Below are positions 9,332 to 20,995 of a DNA stretch of 64,000 nt, one piece after another; position 1 is the first letter of the stretch; every line of letters starts with the position of its first letter. Below the pieces are notes generated by a model. The model worked only from the letters and a program-made list of their open reading frames with translations, ran no database searches and was not told the DNA's origin. The translations under genes and the position numbers were made by a program. This DNA comes from Enterococcus dongliensis (GTDB lineage Bacteria > Bacillota > Bacilli > Lactobacillales > Enterococcaceae), in NCBI RefSeq assembly GCF_005405225.1, contig NZ_BJDQ01000001.1, positions 149,046-213,045 of the forward strand, given 5' to 3'.

Positions 9332-10638
9332 AACTATCAGAGAAAATCATTCGCATCGCGCTTGTTGCGTTGATCCTGCTCAGCCTCGTTTTGACTTACG
9401 CTATCTGGCTAAGTCCTACTTCTAAAACAGCCGATGTGAATACGAGCAAGCAAGCGGTGAAAAATGATCAAAATTATACAAAAGCTACGGATGCTTTTTT
9501 ACCAATCCGAGGTGTTTGGCATGTAGCAGAAGGAATTTTTCAAACGAGCAGTGAGAATTTATTAGCAACGACGCAAGCGCGCCTAACTGAAGGAACGTAT
9601 GGTCAACTTCATGAAGTTGCACAAAACGAAGCAGAGAGTAAAAAATATTATCATTTAGATAATGGTGTCGAATTAAATTATGAGGGCAGTTTTTCACTGG
9701 CTGAGTATGTAAAGGTCTTTGATATGCCAGTCAGTTTGAGTTCGTTAAAAGAAGCGGAAAAAATTGATTTTTCTCAGATTCAAGTTGATTTCTCTAAGAA
9801 AAAGCTGCGTTTTTTGAATTACAGTAAAGGCCTAGTATATGAAGCGACGATTTCGGCTGATTTTACCAGTCTGACTACAGTTTTTCAAAAAAATCAAGGA
9901 CGCTATTTAGCAATGTCTGATGATGATCCGGGAGCGCCACGCGTATTACGTACCAAAGATCGAGTTCGTTTAAAAAAATATAGCTATATTTTGACGACAC
10001 AGTCGTATTCGCTTTTCCGCAACGCATTCTTCCAGAATCCAGAACAAGCAAAAGGGGAAGAAGCCAGCGGGACACGTTCTTTTGTCAGCGGCCATGAAGA
10101 GCTTATGATGGATGAGCAAAAACGTCTTGTTACTTTTGCTGGTGAATTGCCAACGGACCTAACAAAAGAAAGTTCTTACAGTCAAAGCTTTAATTATGTT
10201 AGTCGTTTGGGAACAGCAGTTGGAAATTTACGTTACTTTGATCACCATGACGGACAAATCAATTATCGAATTTTTGTCGAAGGTTATCCAGTTTTTAGCC
10301 ATTCATCCAAAGGCAAGATGAGTGTCAAGATCGAACCCGCTTCAAACACAACATCACCACAAGTTGAGATTGAGACCAGTATGGACACCGTTCAAGTACC
10401 GATACCGTCAGATGAAGAAGTTGAGCTGCCTAGTACATTGGAAGTTGAAAACAATCTAGCAGCCGTAGGGATTGATCTTTCTAAGGTTCAAAATTATATC
10501 ATCGGTTACATTTGGCAAGACATCGATGGCGTAAATAAATTAGTTGCATTGACTCCAGAATGGTTCGTCAAATATGAGAATGTTTGGTATCCGGCAGATC
10601 AGCTGATGCAAGGGAACCTAGAAACGGGGGCGAATTAA
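9328..10638 (+). CDS. yycH: WalK regulator YycH
   Basis: A bitopic membrane protein with one N-terminal transmembrane helix (about residues 8-28) and a large outside domain. In Bacillus and staphylococci YycH binds WalK together with YycI and tunes its activity. The sequence fits the YycH family in length and place rather than by strong motifs. I start it at ATG 9328, which overlaps the walK stop as ATGA, 10 bases after AGGAGG. A TTG six bases upstream is possible. It is followed directly by yycI. Confidence 0.88.
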   Translation: MKLSEKIIRIALVALILLSLVLTYAIWLSPTSKTADVNTSKQAVKNDQNYTKATDAFLPIRGVWHVAEGIFQTSSENLLATTQARLTEGTYGQLHEVAQNEAESKKYYHLDNGVELNYEGSFSLAEYVKVFDMPVSLSSLKEAEKIDFSQIQVDFSKKKLRFLNYSKGLVYEATISADFTSLTTVFQKNQGRYLAMSDDDPGAPRVLRTKDRVRLKKYSYILTTQSYSLFRNAFFQNPEQAKGEEASGTRSFVSGHEELMMDEQKRLVTFAGELPTDLTKESSYSQSFNYVSRLGTAVGNLRYFDHHDGQINYRIFVEGYPVFSHSSKGKMSVKIEPASNTTSPQVEIETSMDTVQVPIPSDEEVELPSTLEVENNLAAVGIDLSKVQNYIIGYIWQDIDGVNKLVALTPEWFVKYENVWYPADQLMQGNLETGAN

Positions 10639-11475
10639 TTGGATTTTAGAAAAATCGAGTGGATTTTCCTTTTCGTTTTTATGGGATTGAATATTTTTCT
10701 TTTCAGTATTTACTGGAGTAATCAGCATGAGCAGAGTCTTGTCACAAATTCAAACCAACGAGAAGATATTTTACGTCGTTTGGAAAATGATGAAATCACC
10801 ATCAAAGATGATGTCTCTGAAGAGCATCGAGAAGGGTATTATCTAAGTGCGGAACAAGACAATTTTGATTCGTTGCTAAATGAAGCGGGAAATCAAACGA
10901 TTGCTCAAAATTCAAACATCTCAGATCGAGTGTTGACCAGTTATCCAAGTAGTCAGGTGACATTTGATTTAAAAAAGGCCACCAATAGTTTCAATCGTCT
11001 GATGAACGATAAAGAAATCATTATGGCAGGACAAGAATATACTTACTTGCCGGATGTTTCTAAAAAAGATGAGGAATTGGGGAAAATTGTTGGTGCACAG
11101 AGTTATGAAGGTATTCCATTTATCGATGAGACCTCGCGAATAACGCTAGATATAGGAGACGGTGACCAAGTGACGAAATACACGCAGACACGTGTAAAAG
11201 AAATTGAACCACTCCGAGAAAAAATGGCACTCTATTCAGAAAAAGAAATTTTGAATACTTTGTACATCAATAATAATATCCCTAGCAAGTCAACGATTAC
11301 TAATATTTATCTTGGGTATTTCAAAACCCTTGAAGTGCGTGAAAAAAATGTTTATGTCCCTGTGTGGTTTGTTAAGTTAAAGACTTCTGATAAGACGACG
11401 CAAATTGAAAAAGTCAATGCTTTAAACAACCAAGTGATCACGAATAATTTAGTTCCGAAGGTGGAAAATCCCTAA
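10639..11475 (+). CDS. yycI: WalK regulator YycI
   Basis: A 278-residue protein with one N-terminal transmembrane helix (about 8-27) and an outside domain, the partner of YycH in controlling WalK. It begins with TTG directly after the yycH stop and behind the G-rich run ACGGGGGCG. The start MDFRKIEWIFLFVFMGLN is typical of the family. It lies fourth in the wal operon. Confidence 0.88.
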   Translation: MDFRKIEWIFLFVFMGLNIFLFSIYWSNQHEQSLVTNSNQREDILRRLENDEITIKDDVSEEHREGYYLSAEQDNFDSLLNEAGNQTIAQNSNISDRVLTSYPSSQVTFDLKKATNSFNRLMNDKEIIMAGQEYTYLPDVSKKDEELGKIVGAQSYEGIPFIDETSRITLDIGDGDQVTKYTQTRVKEIEPLREKMALYSEKEILNTLYINNNIPSKSTITNIYLGYFKTLEVREKNVYVPVWFVKLKTSDKTTQIEKVNALNNQVITNNLVPKVENP

Positions 11476-11523
11476 AAAGGGTTGTATACTGAGAACAGTT
11501 TTAAAAGAGAGGACCAAGTGCTC

Positions 11524-12333
11524 ATGTTAGAAATGAATAATGCCTTCAATGTCAGCATTTTAGCTAGCGGAAGTACAGGAAATTCCTTGTACTTAGAAAG
11601 TCCGCAAAAAAGAATTTTAGTCGATGCTGGATTGAGTGGAAAAAAAATCACTTCGCTATTAGCAGAGGTCGATCGAAAACCTGAGGATCTAGATGCGATT
11701 TTAGTCACGCATGAACATCGGGATCATATCCATGGTGTAGGCGTGCTTGCAAGAAAATACAAATTACCAATCTATGCCAACGAAAAAACTTGGGAAGCGA
11801 TGGCTCCTTTAATTGGAAAAGTTGATGTAGCACAGCAATATATTTTTGAAATGGGTAAAGTACTGACTTTTGGTGATTTAGATATTGAAAGTTTTGGCGT
11901 TTCTCACGATGCGGCAGCACCGCAGTTTTATCGTTTTTACAAAGATAGTCATTCTTTTGTGACGCTGACAGATACAGGTTATGCGAGTGAACATGTTAGA
12001 GGCGTGATCCGGGATGCAGATGCTTATTTAGTTGAGAGCAACCATGATTTAGAGATGTTGCGAATGGGCGCCTATCCGTGGAGTTTGAAGCAGCGGATCT
12101 TAGGCGATCGAGGACATTTGTCTAATGATGACGGTGCATTAGTTATGACGGATATTTTAGGAGATCGAACAAAACGTATTTATTTGGGACATTTAAGTAG
12201 AGAGAACAATATGAAAGAATTGGCACACATGACGATGGAAGAGACATTGACACGCTATGACCTTGGTGTGAACCATCAGTTTCAAATCTTTGATACAGAT
12301 CCAGATAGTGCGACTGAATTGTTTGCGATCTAA
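11524..12333 (+). CDS. walJ: WalJ metallo-beta-lactamase-fold hydrolase (YycJ)
   Basis: This soluble protein of about 269 residues has the metallo-beta-lactamase fold. Metal ligands sit in THEHRDHIHG near residue 60 and in LTDTG and GHLS further on. YycJ proteins are 5'-3' DNA exonucleases; roles in wall control or mismatch repair have been proposed. The frame is open upstream, but AGAGAGGA at 11506-11513 supports GTG 11518 or ATG 11524; I choose the ATG. It is the last gene of the wal operon here. The protease gene htrA, which often follows yycJ, is missing, and a terminator comes next. Confidence 0.92.
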   Translation: MLEMNNAFNVSILASGSTGNSLYLESPQKRILVDAGLSGKKITSLLAEVDRKPEDLDAILVTHEHRDHIHGVGVLARKYKLPIYANEKTWEAMAPLIGKVDVAQQYIFEMGKVLTFGDLDIESFGVSHDAAAPQFYRFYKDSHSFVTLTDTGYASEHVRGVIRDADAYLVESNHDLEMLRMGAYPWSLKQRILGDRGHLSNDDGALVMTDILGDRTKRIYLGHLSRENNMKELAHMTMEETLTRYDLGVNHQFQIFDTDPDSATELFAI

Positions 12334-12357
12334 AAAGATAAATAATTTATTAATGAT

Positions 12358-12397
12358 AAAAGGACTGTGGCCTAAAAAGGTCGCAGTCCTTTTATTT
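12358..12397. terminator. Bidirectional terminator after walJ
   Basis: AAAAGGACTGTGGCC pairs with GGTCGCAGTCCTTTT and is flanked by A- and T-rich tails, so it can end the wal operon and the convergent minus-strand gene. Confidence 0.85.
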
Positions 12398-12402
12398 AAA
12401 AA

Positions 12403-13023
12403 TCAATTGTATACACTAAAATGTTGATTTAAATGATGCGGCTCAATTACTTCATCAATGATGGCGATAGCATAATCTGCCATGCTGATCTCGCTTTTTC
12501 CCGCAGCATTTTTTTGTAAGTGATCGTCACTGATTTGATAATGACCTGTACGAGTGCCAGCAGGAATAAAATCTGCGGCTGGACTTAGATATGTCCAATG
12601 CACGTTCTGTTCAGTTTTTAAGGCTAAAAATGCTTGGTACATATTATAAGCAGTCGGGTAATAATCTGCTTTTGGATCAGAGACATCGATCATGCGGTGA
12701 CTTTCATCGACAAATAGAGAAGATGCTCCACCTACAACGATCAAACGAGTATCAGTTCCTTGTAAAAGCGTGCTGAGATGTTTCAAAGAGGTTTGGTGCA
12801 GCTCTTCTTGTCCCACCGGTGGGCGAAAGGCATCAATTACTGCATCAAAAGAAGCCAACTCTTCTTTTGTGAGATCAAATAAATCTTTGGCTATGACTGG
12901 TACTTTTACTGTTAATTTTTCTGGGTGACGCACGATAGCGGTGACGATTAGATCACGTGTCAATGCCTCTTTTAAAATCAACGAGCCGGCGTGTCCAGTA
13001 GCGCCGATAATTGCTAGTTTCAT
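12403..13023 (-). CDS. NAD(P)-binding oxidoreductase of the NmrA/atypical SDR type
   Basis: A 206-residue Rossmann-fold protein opening with MKLAIIGATGHAGSLIL, the GxxGxxG dinucleotide-binding loop. It lacks the Tyr-x3-Lys of classic short-chain dehydrogenases and resembles small NAD(P)H-binding proteins such as YwnB. It starts at ATG 13023 behind AAAGGAGG and runs alone, convergent to the wal operon. The substrate is unknown; a role in redox sensing or quinone reduction is possible. Confidence 0.8.
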   Translation of the reverse strand: MKLAIIGATGHAGSLILKEALTRDLIVTAIVRHPEKLTVKVPVIAKDLFDLTKEELASFDAVIDAFRPPVGQEELHQTSLKHLSTLLQGTDTRLIVVGGASSLFVDESHRMIDVSDPKADYYPTAYNMYQAFLALKTEQNVHWTYLSPAADFIPAGTRTGHYQISDDHLQKNAAGKSEISMADYAIAIIDEVIEPHHLNQHFSVYN

Positions 13024-13145
13024 AAAAGAACCTCCTTTGATTGTTACTTAGTTTTGTTAAATGATGTCGTTTCTCAGACTGCTGAGTACACTTAGTCTAA
13101 GGAGTTTCTTTTAAAAAGGCAAAGGATTAGTATTGGATTTTTTTA

Positions 13146-13787
13146 TTATCTTTGCAAGGCTAATTGGGTTAAAACGACTAGCAGATTCATTCCTACATGG
13201 GTAATCATTGAAGTCCAGATACGCCCACTGTAATGATACATCCCGCAAAATAAAAATCCTAGACCAGCATACAATAGGTAATGCCCATCGTTATGAGCAA
13301 GAGCGAACAATACTGAACTTAAAAGTGCGGGAATGAAGAAACCTAATTTGCCTTCTAATGAACCAAAAATAGCCCGTCGGAAGACGAATTCTTCCATGAT
13401 TGGCCCAGCGATCGTAGTAGCTAAAATAAAAATCATATTCTCTTTGATCAATTGGACGATAGTTTGCGTATTTTGTGAAGAAACCGTTTGGCCTAAAAAA
13501 CGTTGTTCGACTTGTAAAATAGCCATTTGTACTAATAGGGAGACAGGTATTCCAATAATTCCAATCAAAAATGCGATCAATAGATTTTTCTGGCGTGTTT
13601 CTAAGTTGAATAGCTGTGACTTAAAGCGATAGAAAATCATTAAAACAGCACCGAAAAAATACGCAAATGTCGTCAATTGAATAATTTGAGCAGAAGATAC
13701 TTGAAAGACGCGTTGAAAGATGACAGGTGAAAATAAAACGAGCCCATAAGTAAAAATTGTAATAAAACTATATTTTTTTTTAGTCAT
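13146..13787 (-). CDS. CPBP family intramembrane metalloprotease (Abi/Rce1-like)
   Basis: A 213-residue membrane protein with six or more hydrophobic segments. The CPBP motifs are present: EEFVFRRAIFG (the EExxxR motif) at about residue 131, and the later histidines of LAHNDGHYLLY and ITHVGMN. Such proteins are glutamate-type intramembrane proteases; in lactic acid bacteria they are linked to bacteriocin immunity and surface-protein handling. No bacteriocin genes are seen beside it. It is divergent from groESL. The substrate is unknown. Confidence 0.88.
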   Translation of the reverse strand: MTKKKYSFITIFTYGLVLFSPVIFQRVFQVSSAQIIQLTTFAYFFGAVLMIFYRFKSQLFNLETRQKNLLIAFLIGIIGIPVSLLVQMAILQVEQRFLGQTVSSQNTQTIVQLIKENMIFILATTIAGPIMEEFVFRRAIFGSLEGKLGFFIPALLSSVLFALAHNDGHYLLYAGLGFLFCGMYHYSGRIWTSMITHVGMNLLVVLTQLALQR

Positions 13788-13879
13788 TCGTTTTCCTTTC
13801 TAAATATGTACTATTTTAAGTATATCATAATATCTTTCATCCCTTAGCAGGAGAAAATTCAAAAATACAAACGAAGGAC

Positions 13880-13907
13880 TTGCAAAAAGGAACAGAAATG
13901 GTATCAT
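13880..13907 (+). promoter_or_regulatory. groESL promoter
   Basis: TTGCAA (13880-13885) and TATCAT (13902-13907) are 16 bases apart, placing transcription start at the CIRCE element. Confidence 0.65.
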
Positions 13908-13919
13908 AAGAAATGTGAG

Positions 13920-13946
13920 TTAGCACTCTTATCTGTAGAGTGCTAA
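13920..13946 (+). promoter_or_regulatory. CIRCE operator (HrcA binding site)
   Basis: TTAGCACTC, nine bases, then GAGTGCTAA: a perfect match to the CIRCE consensus. HrcA bound here represses groESL until heat stress. It lies just downstream of the promoter and before groES. Confidence 0.97.
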
Positions 13947-13983
13947 TGATTTGAAAAATCATTACTAGTTGGAGGGATTTATC

Positions 13984-14268
13984 GTGTTAAAACCATTAGG
14001 TGATCGTGTCGTTCTTGAAGTCACTGAAGAAGAAGAAAAAACAGTTGGAGGCCTAGTCTTAGCTTCTGCGGCTAAAGAAAAACCACAAACCGCTAAAGTT
14101 GTAGCTGTTGGTGAAGGGAATGTACTGGAAAATGGTCAAAAAAGTCCAATGCCAGTAGCTGTTGGTGATATGGTAATGTTTGAAAAATACTCAGGTACAG
14201 AAGTAAAATATGACGGCAGTGAATACTTGATTATCGCTGCAAAAGATATTATGGCAATTGTCGAATAA
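13984..14268 (+). CDS. groS: Co-chaperonin GroES
   Basis: A 94-residue co-chaperonin that caps the GroEL ring during protein folding. It begins LKPLGDRVV after the start codon and has the mobile loop around [10 protein letters not shown]. The start is GTG 13984, seven bases after GGAGGG; an upstream TTG would include the ribosome site and is unlikely. It is followed by groL after 23 bases and is controlled by CIRCE. Confidence 0.97.
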   Translation: MLKPLGDRVVLEVTEEEEKTVGGLVLASAAKEKPQTAKVVAVGEGNVLENGQKSPMPVAVGDMVMFEKYSGTEVKYDGSEYLIIAAKDIMAIVE

Positions 14269-14279
14269 AAAATTAATGA

Positions 14280-15920
<1,641 letters not shown>

Positions 15921-15957
15921 ACGACCATCAATTAAAAAATTACTTTTAGATAACTAC

Positions 15958-15995
15958 AACGCTGTGACCTTTTTGTGTCACAGCGTTTTTATTTT
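15958..15995 (+). terminator. groESL terminator
   Basis: AACGCTGTGAC pairs with GTCACAGCGTT, followed by TTTTATTTT. Confidence 0.92.
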
Positions 15996-16140
15996 AGCCA
16001 TCTGTCTCAGGATTTTTTTCATTTTTTATAAAATTATTCTATTCATAGAAAAAAATAACTGTTTATTATGGTAAAATAATCAATGTAATGAAAATAAATT
16101 ATTCATGTAGATTAAAATATAGAAAGATAGGAGAATGTGA

Positions 16141-16497
16141 ATGAAATTAATTGAGACCCCTTTAAATAGTAATGTTAACTTAGAGACGTTATATCCTAAT
16201 TTAACGAGATACTTTTTTGATAAGCGTCAAGCTGTGAAGTTGCTTAAACTCTACGCTTATGATCGTACAAAAATTATTTATGTTGATCGTTTTGACACGA
16301 TTGACTTGTTATTGTTAAATCGCCAACGAAAAATCAGCCATCAAGAAGTAGAAACGATTATCCATCGTTTACTAAAGGTTGAGCGAAAAGATGTGCTTGT
16401 AAATGTCGGCTATAAAAAACAAATTTTAGAAGCTGGATTGCGTCCGAAAGAATCCTATAAAGATATCATTGCTGTAGAATACAGACTTCCCAAATAA
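16141..16497 (+). CDS. Small conserved Lactobacillales protein (possibly DUF1827)
   Basis: A 118-residue soluble protein of unknown function. The highly charged sequence, with VDRFDTIDLLLLNRQRKI in the middle, resembles the small DUF1827-type proteins of enterococci and lactococci, but I cannot confirm the family. It starts at ATG 16141 behind AGGAG, has its own terminator, and stands alone between groESL and pncB. Confidence 0.75.
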   Translation: MKLIETPLNSNVNLETLYPNLTRYFFDKRQAVKLLKLYAYDRTKIIYVDRFDTIDLLLLNRQRKISHQEVETIIHRLLKVERKDVLVNVGYKKQILEAGLRPKESYKDIIAVEYRLPK

Positions 16498-16556
16498 AAA
16501 GATGTCGTATGAGAGGATTCATCGCTAAATACAAGTAAAGAAGCTGATTCTTTTCA

Positions 16557-16590
16557 AGAGCTGTAACGGATACCCGTTACAGCTCTTTTT
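16557..16590 (+). terminator. Terminator
   Basis: AGAGCTGTAACGG pairs perfectly with CCGTTACAGCTCT around a 3-base loop and is followed by TTTT. Confidence 0.92.
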
Positions 16591-16666
16591 GCAGGACAGT
16601 TAATTTTTTATGATAAAAATTTCTCACAGCTGTTAGTCAGCTAAAACTACTCACTTAAAGCCGTTA

Positions 16667-16675
16667 TGATATAAT
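16667..16675 (+). promoter_or_regulatory. Extended -10 box before pncB
   Basis: TG, one base, then TATAAT forms an extended -10 box 45 bases before the pncB start. No clear -35 hexamer is seen. Confidence 0.6.
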
Positions 16676-16720
16676 GAATAAAATAGTTTTAATTACTAAA
16701 AACAAATGAGGAGCATGACT

Positions 16721-18193
16721 ATGAAAAAGTTGTACAAAGATGACAGTTTGACACTTCATACGGACCTTTATCAAATCAATATGATGAAAACTTATTGGGA
16801 GACTGGTCGAGCAGACCTTCAGGCTGTGTTTGAGTGTTATTTCCGTAATATGCCTTTTGATAATGGCTATGTCATCTTTGCTGGTCTGGAACGACTTGTA
16901 AATTATTTGGAAGAGTTGACTTTTAGTGAAAGTGATTTGGCTTATTTAACAGAAGTCGAAAAGTACCCATCAGATTTTATTGATTATTTACGAGATTTCA
17001 AATTTACTTGTACCGTTCGTTCAGCGGTGGAAGGTGAATTGGTCTTTAATAACGAGCCGATTATTCAGGTGGAAGGGCCGTTGTTACAATGTCAATTGGT
17101 CGAAACAGCACTTTTGAATATTGTAAATTTCCAAACATTGATTGCAACAAAAGCTTCCCGTATCAAATCAGTAATCGGAAATGATCCGTTATTAGAATTT
17201 GGAACACGGCGCGCACAAGAAATGGATGCTGCTTTATGGGGAACACGAGCCGCTTATATTGGAGGCGCAGATGCGACAAGTAATGTACGTGCAGGAAAAA
17301 TTTTTGGTATCCCAGATAGCGGAACACACGCTCATTCATTGATCCAATCTTATGGCAATGACTATGATGGGTTTAAGGCTTATGCTCAAACGCACCGTGA
17401 TTGTGTCTTTTTAGTGGATACGTATGACACGATTAAATCTGGTGTACCAAATGCAATCAAAGTAGCTAAAGAAATGGGTGATAAGATCAATTTCTTAGGT
17501 GTACGGATTGACAGCGGTGACATGGCCTATATTTCTAAACGAGTGCGTCAGCAATTAGATGAAGCGGGTTTTCCGGAAGCGAAAATCTATGCGTCAAATG
17601 ATTTAGATGAGAGTACGATTCAAAACTTGAAGATGCAACACGCAAAGATTGATGTTTGGGGTGTTGGGACAAAATTGATTACGGCGTATGATCAACCAGC
17701 GCTTGGTGCAGTCTTTAAATTGGTTTCAATCGAAAATGAACAAGGAGAAATGGTCGATACAATCAAACTTTCGAGTAACGCAGAAAAAGTTACGACTCCT
17801 GGCAAAAAACAAGTCTGGCGTATTACACGAAACTCAGATGGCAAATCAGAAGGAGACTATGTGACCTTATGGAGTGAAGATCCGCGTAAAGAAAAAGAAA
17901 TCTTCATGTTCCATCCAGTCTATCCATACATCAACAAAACCGTGAAAAATTTTGAAGCACGCCCGATTTTACAAGATATTTTTGTGAAAGGGGAACGAAT
18001 CTATGAATTGCCGGATTTAGAAACAATCAAGCAATTTGCTAAAGACCGATTAGATTCATTATGGGAAGAATACAAACGAGGACTTAATCCACAAAAATAT
18101 CCAGTCGATCTTTCTACAGAATGCTGGACCCATAAAAATAATATTATGGATCAAGTGCGCAAATCTGTGATGAAAACAGAGCAAGACGATTAA
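16721..18193 (+). CDS. pncB: Nicotinate phosphoribosyltransferase
   Basis: This enzyme of about 490 residues joins nicotinate to PRPP with ATP to give nicotinate mononucleotide, the entry step of NAD salvage. The N-terminus [19 protein letters not shown] and the central LEFGTRRAQ and [11 protein letters not shown] segments are typical of the family and of its PRPP and phospho-histidine region. The start is ATG 16721, 7 bases after TGAGGAG; earlier ATGs overlap that site. nadE follows after 16 bases, so two NAD salvage steps are co-expressed. Confidence 0.96.
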   Translation: MKKLYKDDSLTLHTDLYQINMMKTYWETGRADLQAVFECYFRNMPFDNGYVIFAGLERLVNYLEELTFSESDLAYLTEVEKYPSDFIDYLRDFKFTCTVRSAVEGELVFNNEPIIQVEGPLLQCQLVETALLNIVNFQTLIATKASRIKSVIGNDPLLEFGTRRAQEMDAALWGTRAAYIGGADATSNVRAGKIFGIPDSGTHAHSLIQSYGNDYDGFKAYAQTHRDCVFLVDTYDTIKSGVPNAIKVAKEMGDKINFLGVRIDSGDMAYISKRVRQQLDEAGFPEAKIYASNDLDESTIQNLKMQHAKIDVWGVGTKLITAYDQPALGAVFKLVSIENEQGEMVDTIKLSSNAEKVTTPGKKQVWRITRNSDGKSEGDYVTLWSEDPRKEKEIFMFHPVYPYINKTVKNFEARPILQDIFVKGERIYELPDLETIKQFAKDRLDSLWEEYKRGLNPQKYPVDLSTECWTHKNNIMDQVRKSVMKTEQDD

Positions 18194-18209
18194 AGGAGTA
18201 GATTTGTTA

Positions 18210-19034
18210 ATGACGTTGCAAGAAGAGATCATCAAACAATTAGGAACAAAACCAACAATCAATCCGCAAGAAGAGATCCGTAAGAGTATCACTTTTTTAA
18301 AGGACTATCTTAAGAAATATCCTTTTTTGAAAACATTTGTCTTAGGAATCAGCGGGGGACAAGATTCTACATTGGCTGGTCGGCTAGCACAACTTACAAT
18401 GGAAGAAATGCGGCAAGAGACAGGAGATCTGGATTATAAATTCATTGCAGTGCGCCTGCCTTATGGTGCACAGGCAGATGAAGCAGATGCCAAACGAGCA
18501 TTGACCTTCATCCGACCAGATAGTAGTTTGAGTGTGAATATCAAAGGTGCAGTAGATGCGCAAGTTTCTGCACTAGAAGCAGCCGGTGTTATGATCAGTG
18601 ATTTCAATAAAGGCAACATCAAAGCTCGCCAACGAATGATTACACAATACGGCATTGCAGGGGATAATCACGGGGCAGTTATTGGAACGGATCATGCGGC
18701 TGAGAATATCACCGGCTTTTTTACTAAATTTGGTGATGGCGGTGCGGATATTGTTCCATTGTTTCGTTTGAATAAACGGCAAGGAAAACTGTTACTAAAA
18801 GAATTAGGAGCAGAAGAAGCACTGTATTTAAAAATCCCAACAGCAGATTTAGAAGACGGTAAGCCGTTAATTGCCGATGAAGTCGCTTTAGGTGTGACAT
18901 ATGACGACATTGATGATTATTTAGAAGGCAAGCAGATCAGTGAAAAAGCACAAGCAACGATCGAAACTTGGTGGCATAAGACCCAGCATAAGCGTCATCT
19001 GCCAATTACGATTTTTGATGATTTTTGGAAATAA
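18210..19034 (+). CDS. nadE: Ammonia-dependent NAD synthetase
   Basis: A 274-residue enzyme that amidates nicotinate adenine dinucleotide to NAD, the last step of the pathway begun by PncB. The PP-loop SGGQDST is at about residue 45. There is no glutaminase domain, so it uses ammonia. [12 protein letters not shown] at ATG 18210 fits the family start; a TTG six bases upstream is closer to AAAGGAG and cannot be excluded. A terminator follows. Confidence 0.96.
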   Translation: MTLQEEIIKQLGTKPTINPQEEIRKSITFLKDYLKKYPFLKTFVLGISGGQDSTLAGRLAQLTMEEMRQETGDLDYKFIAVRLPYGAQADEADAKRALTFIRPDSSLSVNIKGAVDAQVSALEAAGVMISDFNKGNIKARQRMITQYGIAGDNHGAVIGTDHAAENITGFFTKFGDGGADIVPLFRLNKRQGKLLLKELGAEEALYLKIPTADLEDGKPLIADEVALGVTYDDIDDYLEGKQISEKAQATIETWWHKTQHKRHLPITIFDDFWK

Positions 19035-19072
19035 AAAAAGTTGTGGCAGTCAGCTGTCACAACTTTTTTTTT
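19033..19072 (+). terminator. pncB-nadE terminator
   Basis: AAAAAGTTGTG pairs with CACAACTTTTT and a T-run follows. Confidence 0.9.
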
Positions 19073-19173
19073 GCGTAAGGCTCAATCAGTCAATACTTGA
19101 GTGATTTTGGCATTCTTTACTTTCAGCTGTTTTCTCGCTAAAATATTTAAGAGTTCACAGATGGGAGACAGTT

Positions 19174-20973
19174 ATGCAAAAATTTTACAAATTCCCTTGG
19201 CGCCAAGTGCTAAAGTTTATCGGCGTATTAGGATTGATCATCGTTTCAAATCTCTTTTTTCAACTGATGCAAAATGATTTTTCTTTTGATTTAGCAGTTA
19301 AATTTGCCTTTTCATGGCATACACAAAAATTTTTCTTAGGTTGCTTCGTCTTGCTTGTCTTTTTTGGCTGGCTTAGTAGTCTATTAGGATCATTGAGAAT
19401 CGGGGTACTGGCATATTTGTTAGTAGTGCTTGGGATTGGCAGTGCTAATTTTTTAAAAATGAATTATCGCATGGAGCCAATTTATCCCGATGACCTAAAA
19501 ATGATCACCGAATTTGGCATGATCCGTGATATGGTAGGTCTGCCTATTTTTCTCCTATTTTTATTGCTTTTGGCAGCAGCAATTTTTCTGCTTATTTTTA
19601 GTTGGAAGCAAAGTGTGAATTTAGAAAAAAAACAACAATGGCTTCGAATAGCTTGTTTTGTGCTAACCAGCAGTTTGCTTGTTTATATTGGGAGCTTCAA
19701 TCAACAAAACAACTTATTGCGTAAGGCTTATGATAAAACCGCTTTGTGGATTCCTTATAGTCAAAAAATGAACTATTATAATACCGGCTTTATCGGCGGT
19801 TTTTTATACAACTTGCCTGTCGAAGCGATGGAAAAACCAAAAGGGTATTCTGAAGAGACTGTCAAAAAAATAGTGAAGAAATACCAAGTGTCCTCAAAGA
19901 AAACAACTGAAAAACCCAATATTATTTATATCATGAGTGAAAGTTTTTCTGATCCTAGTCGTTTGAATGGACTGGAGATTTTAGGCGGCGATCCATTACA
20001 AGCCTATCGCTCCGTGGCTGATAAAACATACAGCGGACAAATGTTGTCGCAAAACTATGGTGGAGGCACAGCCAATATCGAGTTTGAGGCGTTGACCGGT
20101 TTTTCAATGGAACTTTTCAATGCTCAAATGACGACGCCGTACACGATGCTAGTTCCAGAGTTCTCTTCGTTTCCTTCGCTAGTAGAAACATTGAAAAAAC
20201 GCGGCTATGAAACAACGGCAATCCATCCGTATAATACTTCGATGTATAAAAGAAAGGATGTTTATCGGACATTTGGCTTTGATCATTTTTTAGATGAACA
20301 AACGATGAAACATAAGAAGAAACTTGAGAACAATCCATATATTTCTGATGAAGCAGCCTACAGAGAAGTTTTTGATCAATTGAAGAATAAACAGCCGCAA
20401 TTTTTACATTTAGTGACGATGCAGACACACATGCCTTATGAAAATAAATACTCAGACGTGTCTTATACAGCTAAAGGAGATTCTTCGCTGGCAGTGAAAA
20501 ATTATTTGCAAGATATTGCCTACAGCAGTGAGGCTTTGAATAATTTTTTGAAAAAATTGGATCAATTGCCTAAACGAACATTGGTCGTTTTCTGGGGGGA
20601 TCATTTGCCGGGAATCTATTCTGATACGATCCAAGCTGCCAATCAAGGGCCTTTATTGCATGAGACTGAATTTTTAATGTATGATAATCGTCATGAATTG
20701 GCTCAGCAGCAAGTAACAACAAGTCCTTTTTATTTTGCAGCAGATTTATTCCATCAAGGCAACTTACCGCTGACGGGATTTCAAAATTTATTACTTGCGT
20801 TACAAAAAGAATGGCCGGCTTTTGAAAAAGAAATGTATTATCAAAGTGGAAAATGGTTCAAAGAAGCACCAGTGAATAAAGCGCAGGAAGAAATCTATCA
20901 AAACTATCAAATGATTCAGTATGATATTACAACAGGCGAGCAATATAGTTTGCAGGAAAACTTTTTTGAATAA
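19174..20973 (+). CDS. LTA synthase family membrane sulfatase-fold enzyme
   Basis: A 599-residue protein with five N-terminal transmembrane segments (about 10-190) and an outside sulfatase-fold domain (from about 245). LtaS enzymes polymerise glycerol phosphate from phosphatidylglycerol onto a lipid anchor. Catalytic residues are visible: E256 in MSESFSDP, nucleophile T299 in YGGGTANIEF, and D476-H477 in FWGDHLPG, almost the LtaS numbering. The loop sequences differ from classic LtaS (GGGTANIE instead of QGKTSDAE), so it may be a primase-like or wall-polymer variant. It starts at ATG 19174 behind GGGAGA. The TtcA-like gene follows closely. Confidence 0.88.
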   Translation: MQKFYKFPWRQVLKFIGVLGLIIVSNLFFQLMQNDFSFDLAVKFAFSWHTQKFFLGCFVLLVFFGWLSSLLGSLRIGVLAYLLVVLGIGSANFLKMNYRMEPIYPDDLKMITEFGMIRDMVGLPIFLLFLLLLAAAIFLLIFSWKQSVNLEKKQQWLRIACFVLTSSLLVYIGSFNQQNNLLRKAYDKTALWIPYSQKMNYYNTGFIGGFLYNLPVEAMEKPKGYSEETVKKIVKKYQVSSKKTTEKPNIIYIMSESFSDPSRLNGLEILGGDPLQAYRSVADKTYSGQMLSQNYGGGTANIEFEALTGFSMELFNAQMTTPYTMLVPEFSSFPSLVETLKKRGYETTAIHPYNTSMYKRKDVYRTFGFDHFLDEQTMKHKKKLENNPYISDEAAYREVFDQLKNKQPQFLHLVTMQTHMPYENKYSDVSYTAKGDSSLAVKNYLQDIAYSSEALNNFLKKLDQLPKRTLVVFWGDHLPGIYSDTIQAANQGPLLHETEFLMYDNRHELAQQQVTTSPFYFAADLFHQGNLPLTGFQNLLLALQKEWPAFEKEMYYQSGKWFKEAPVNKAQEEIYQNYQMIQYDITTGEQYSLQENFFE

Positions 20974-20995
20974 TTAAATGAAAGGAGCAAGTAGA

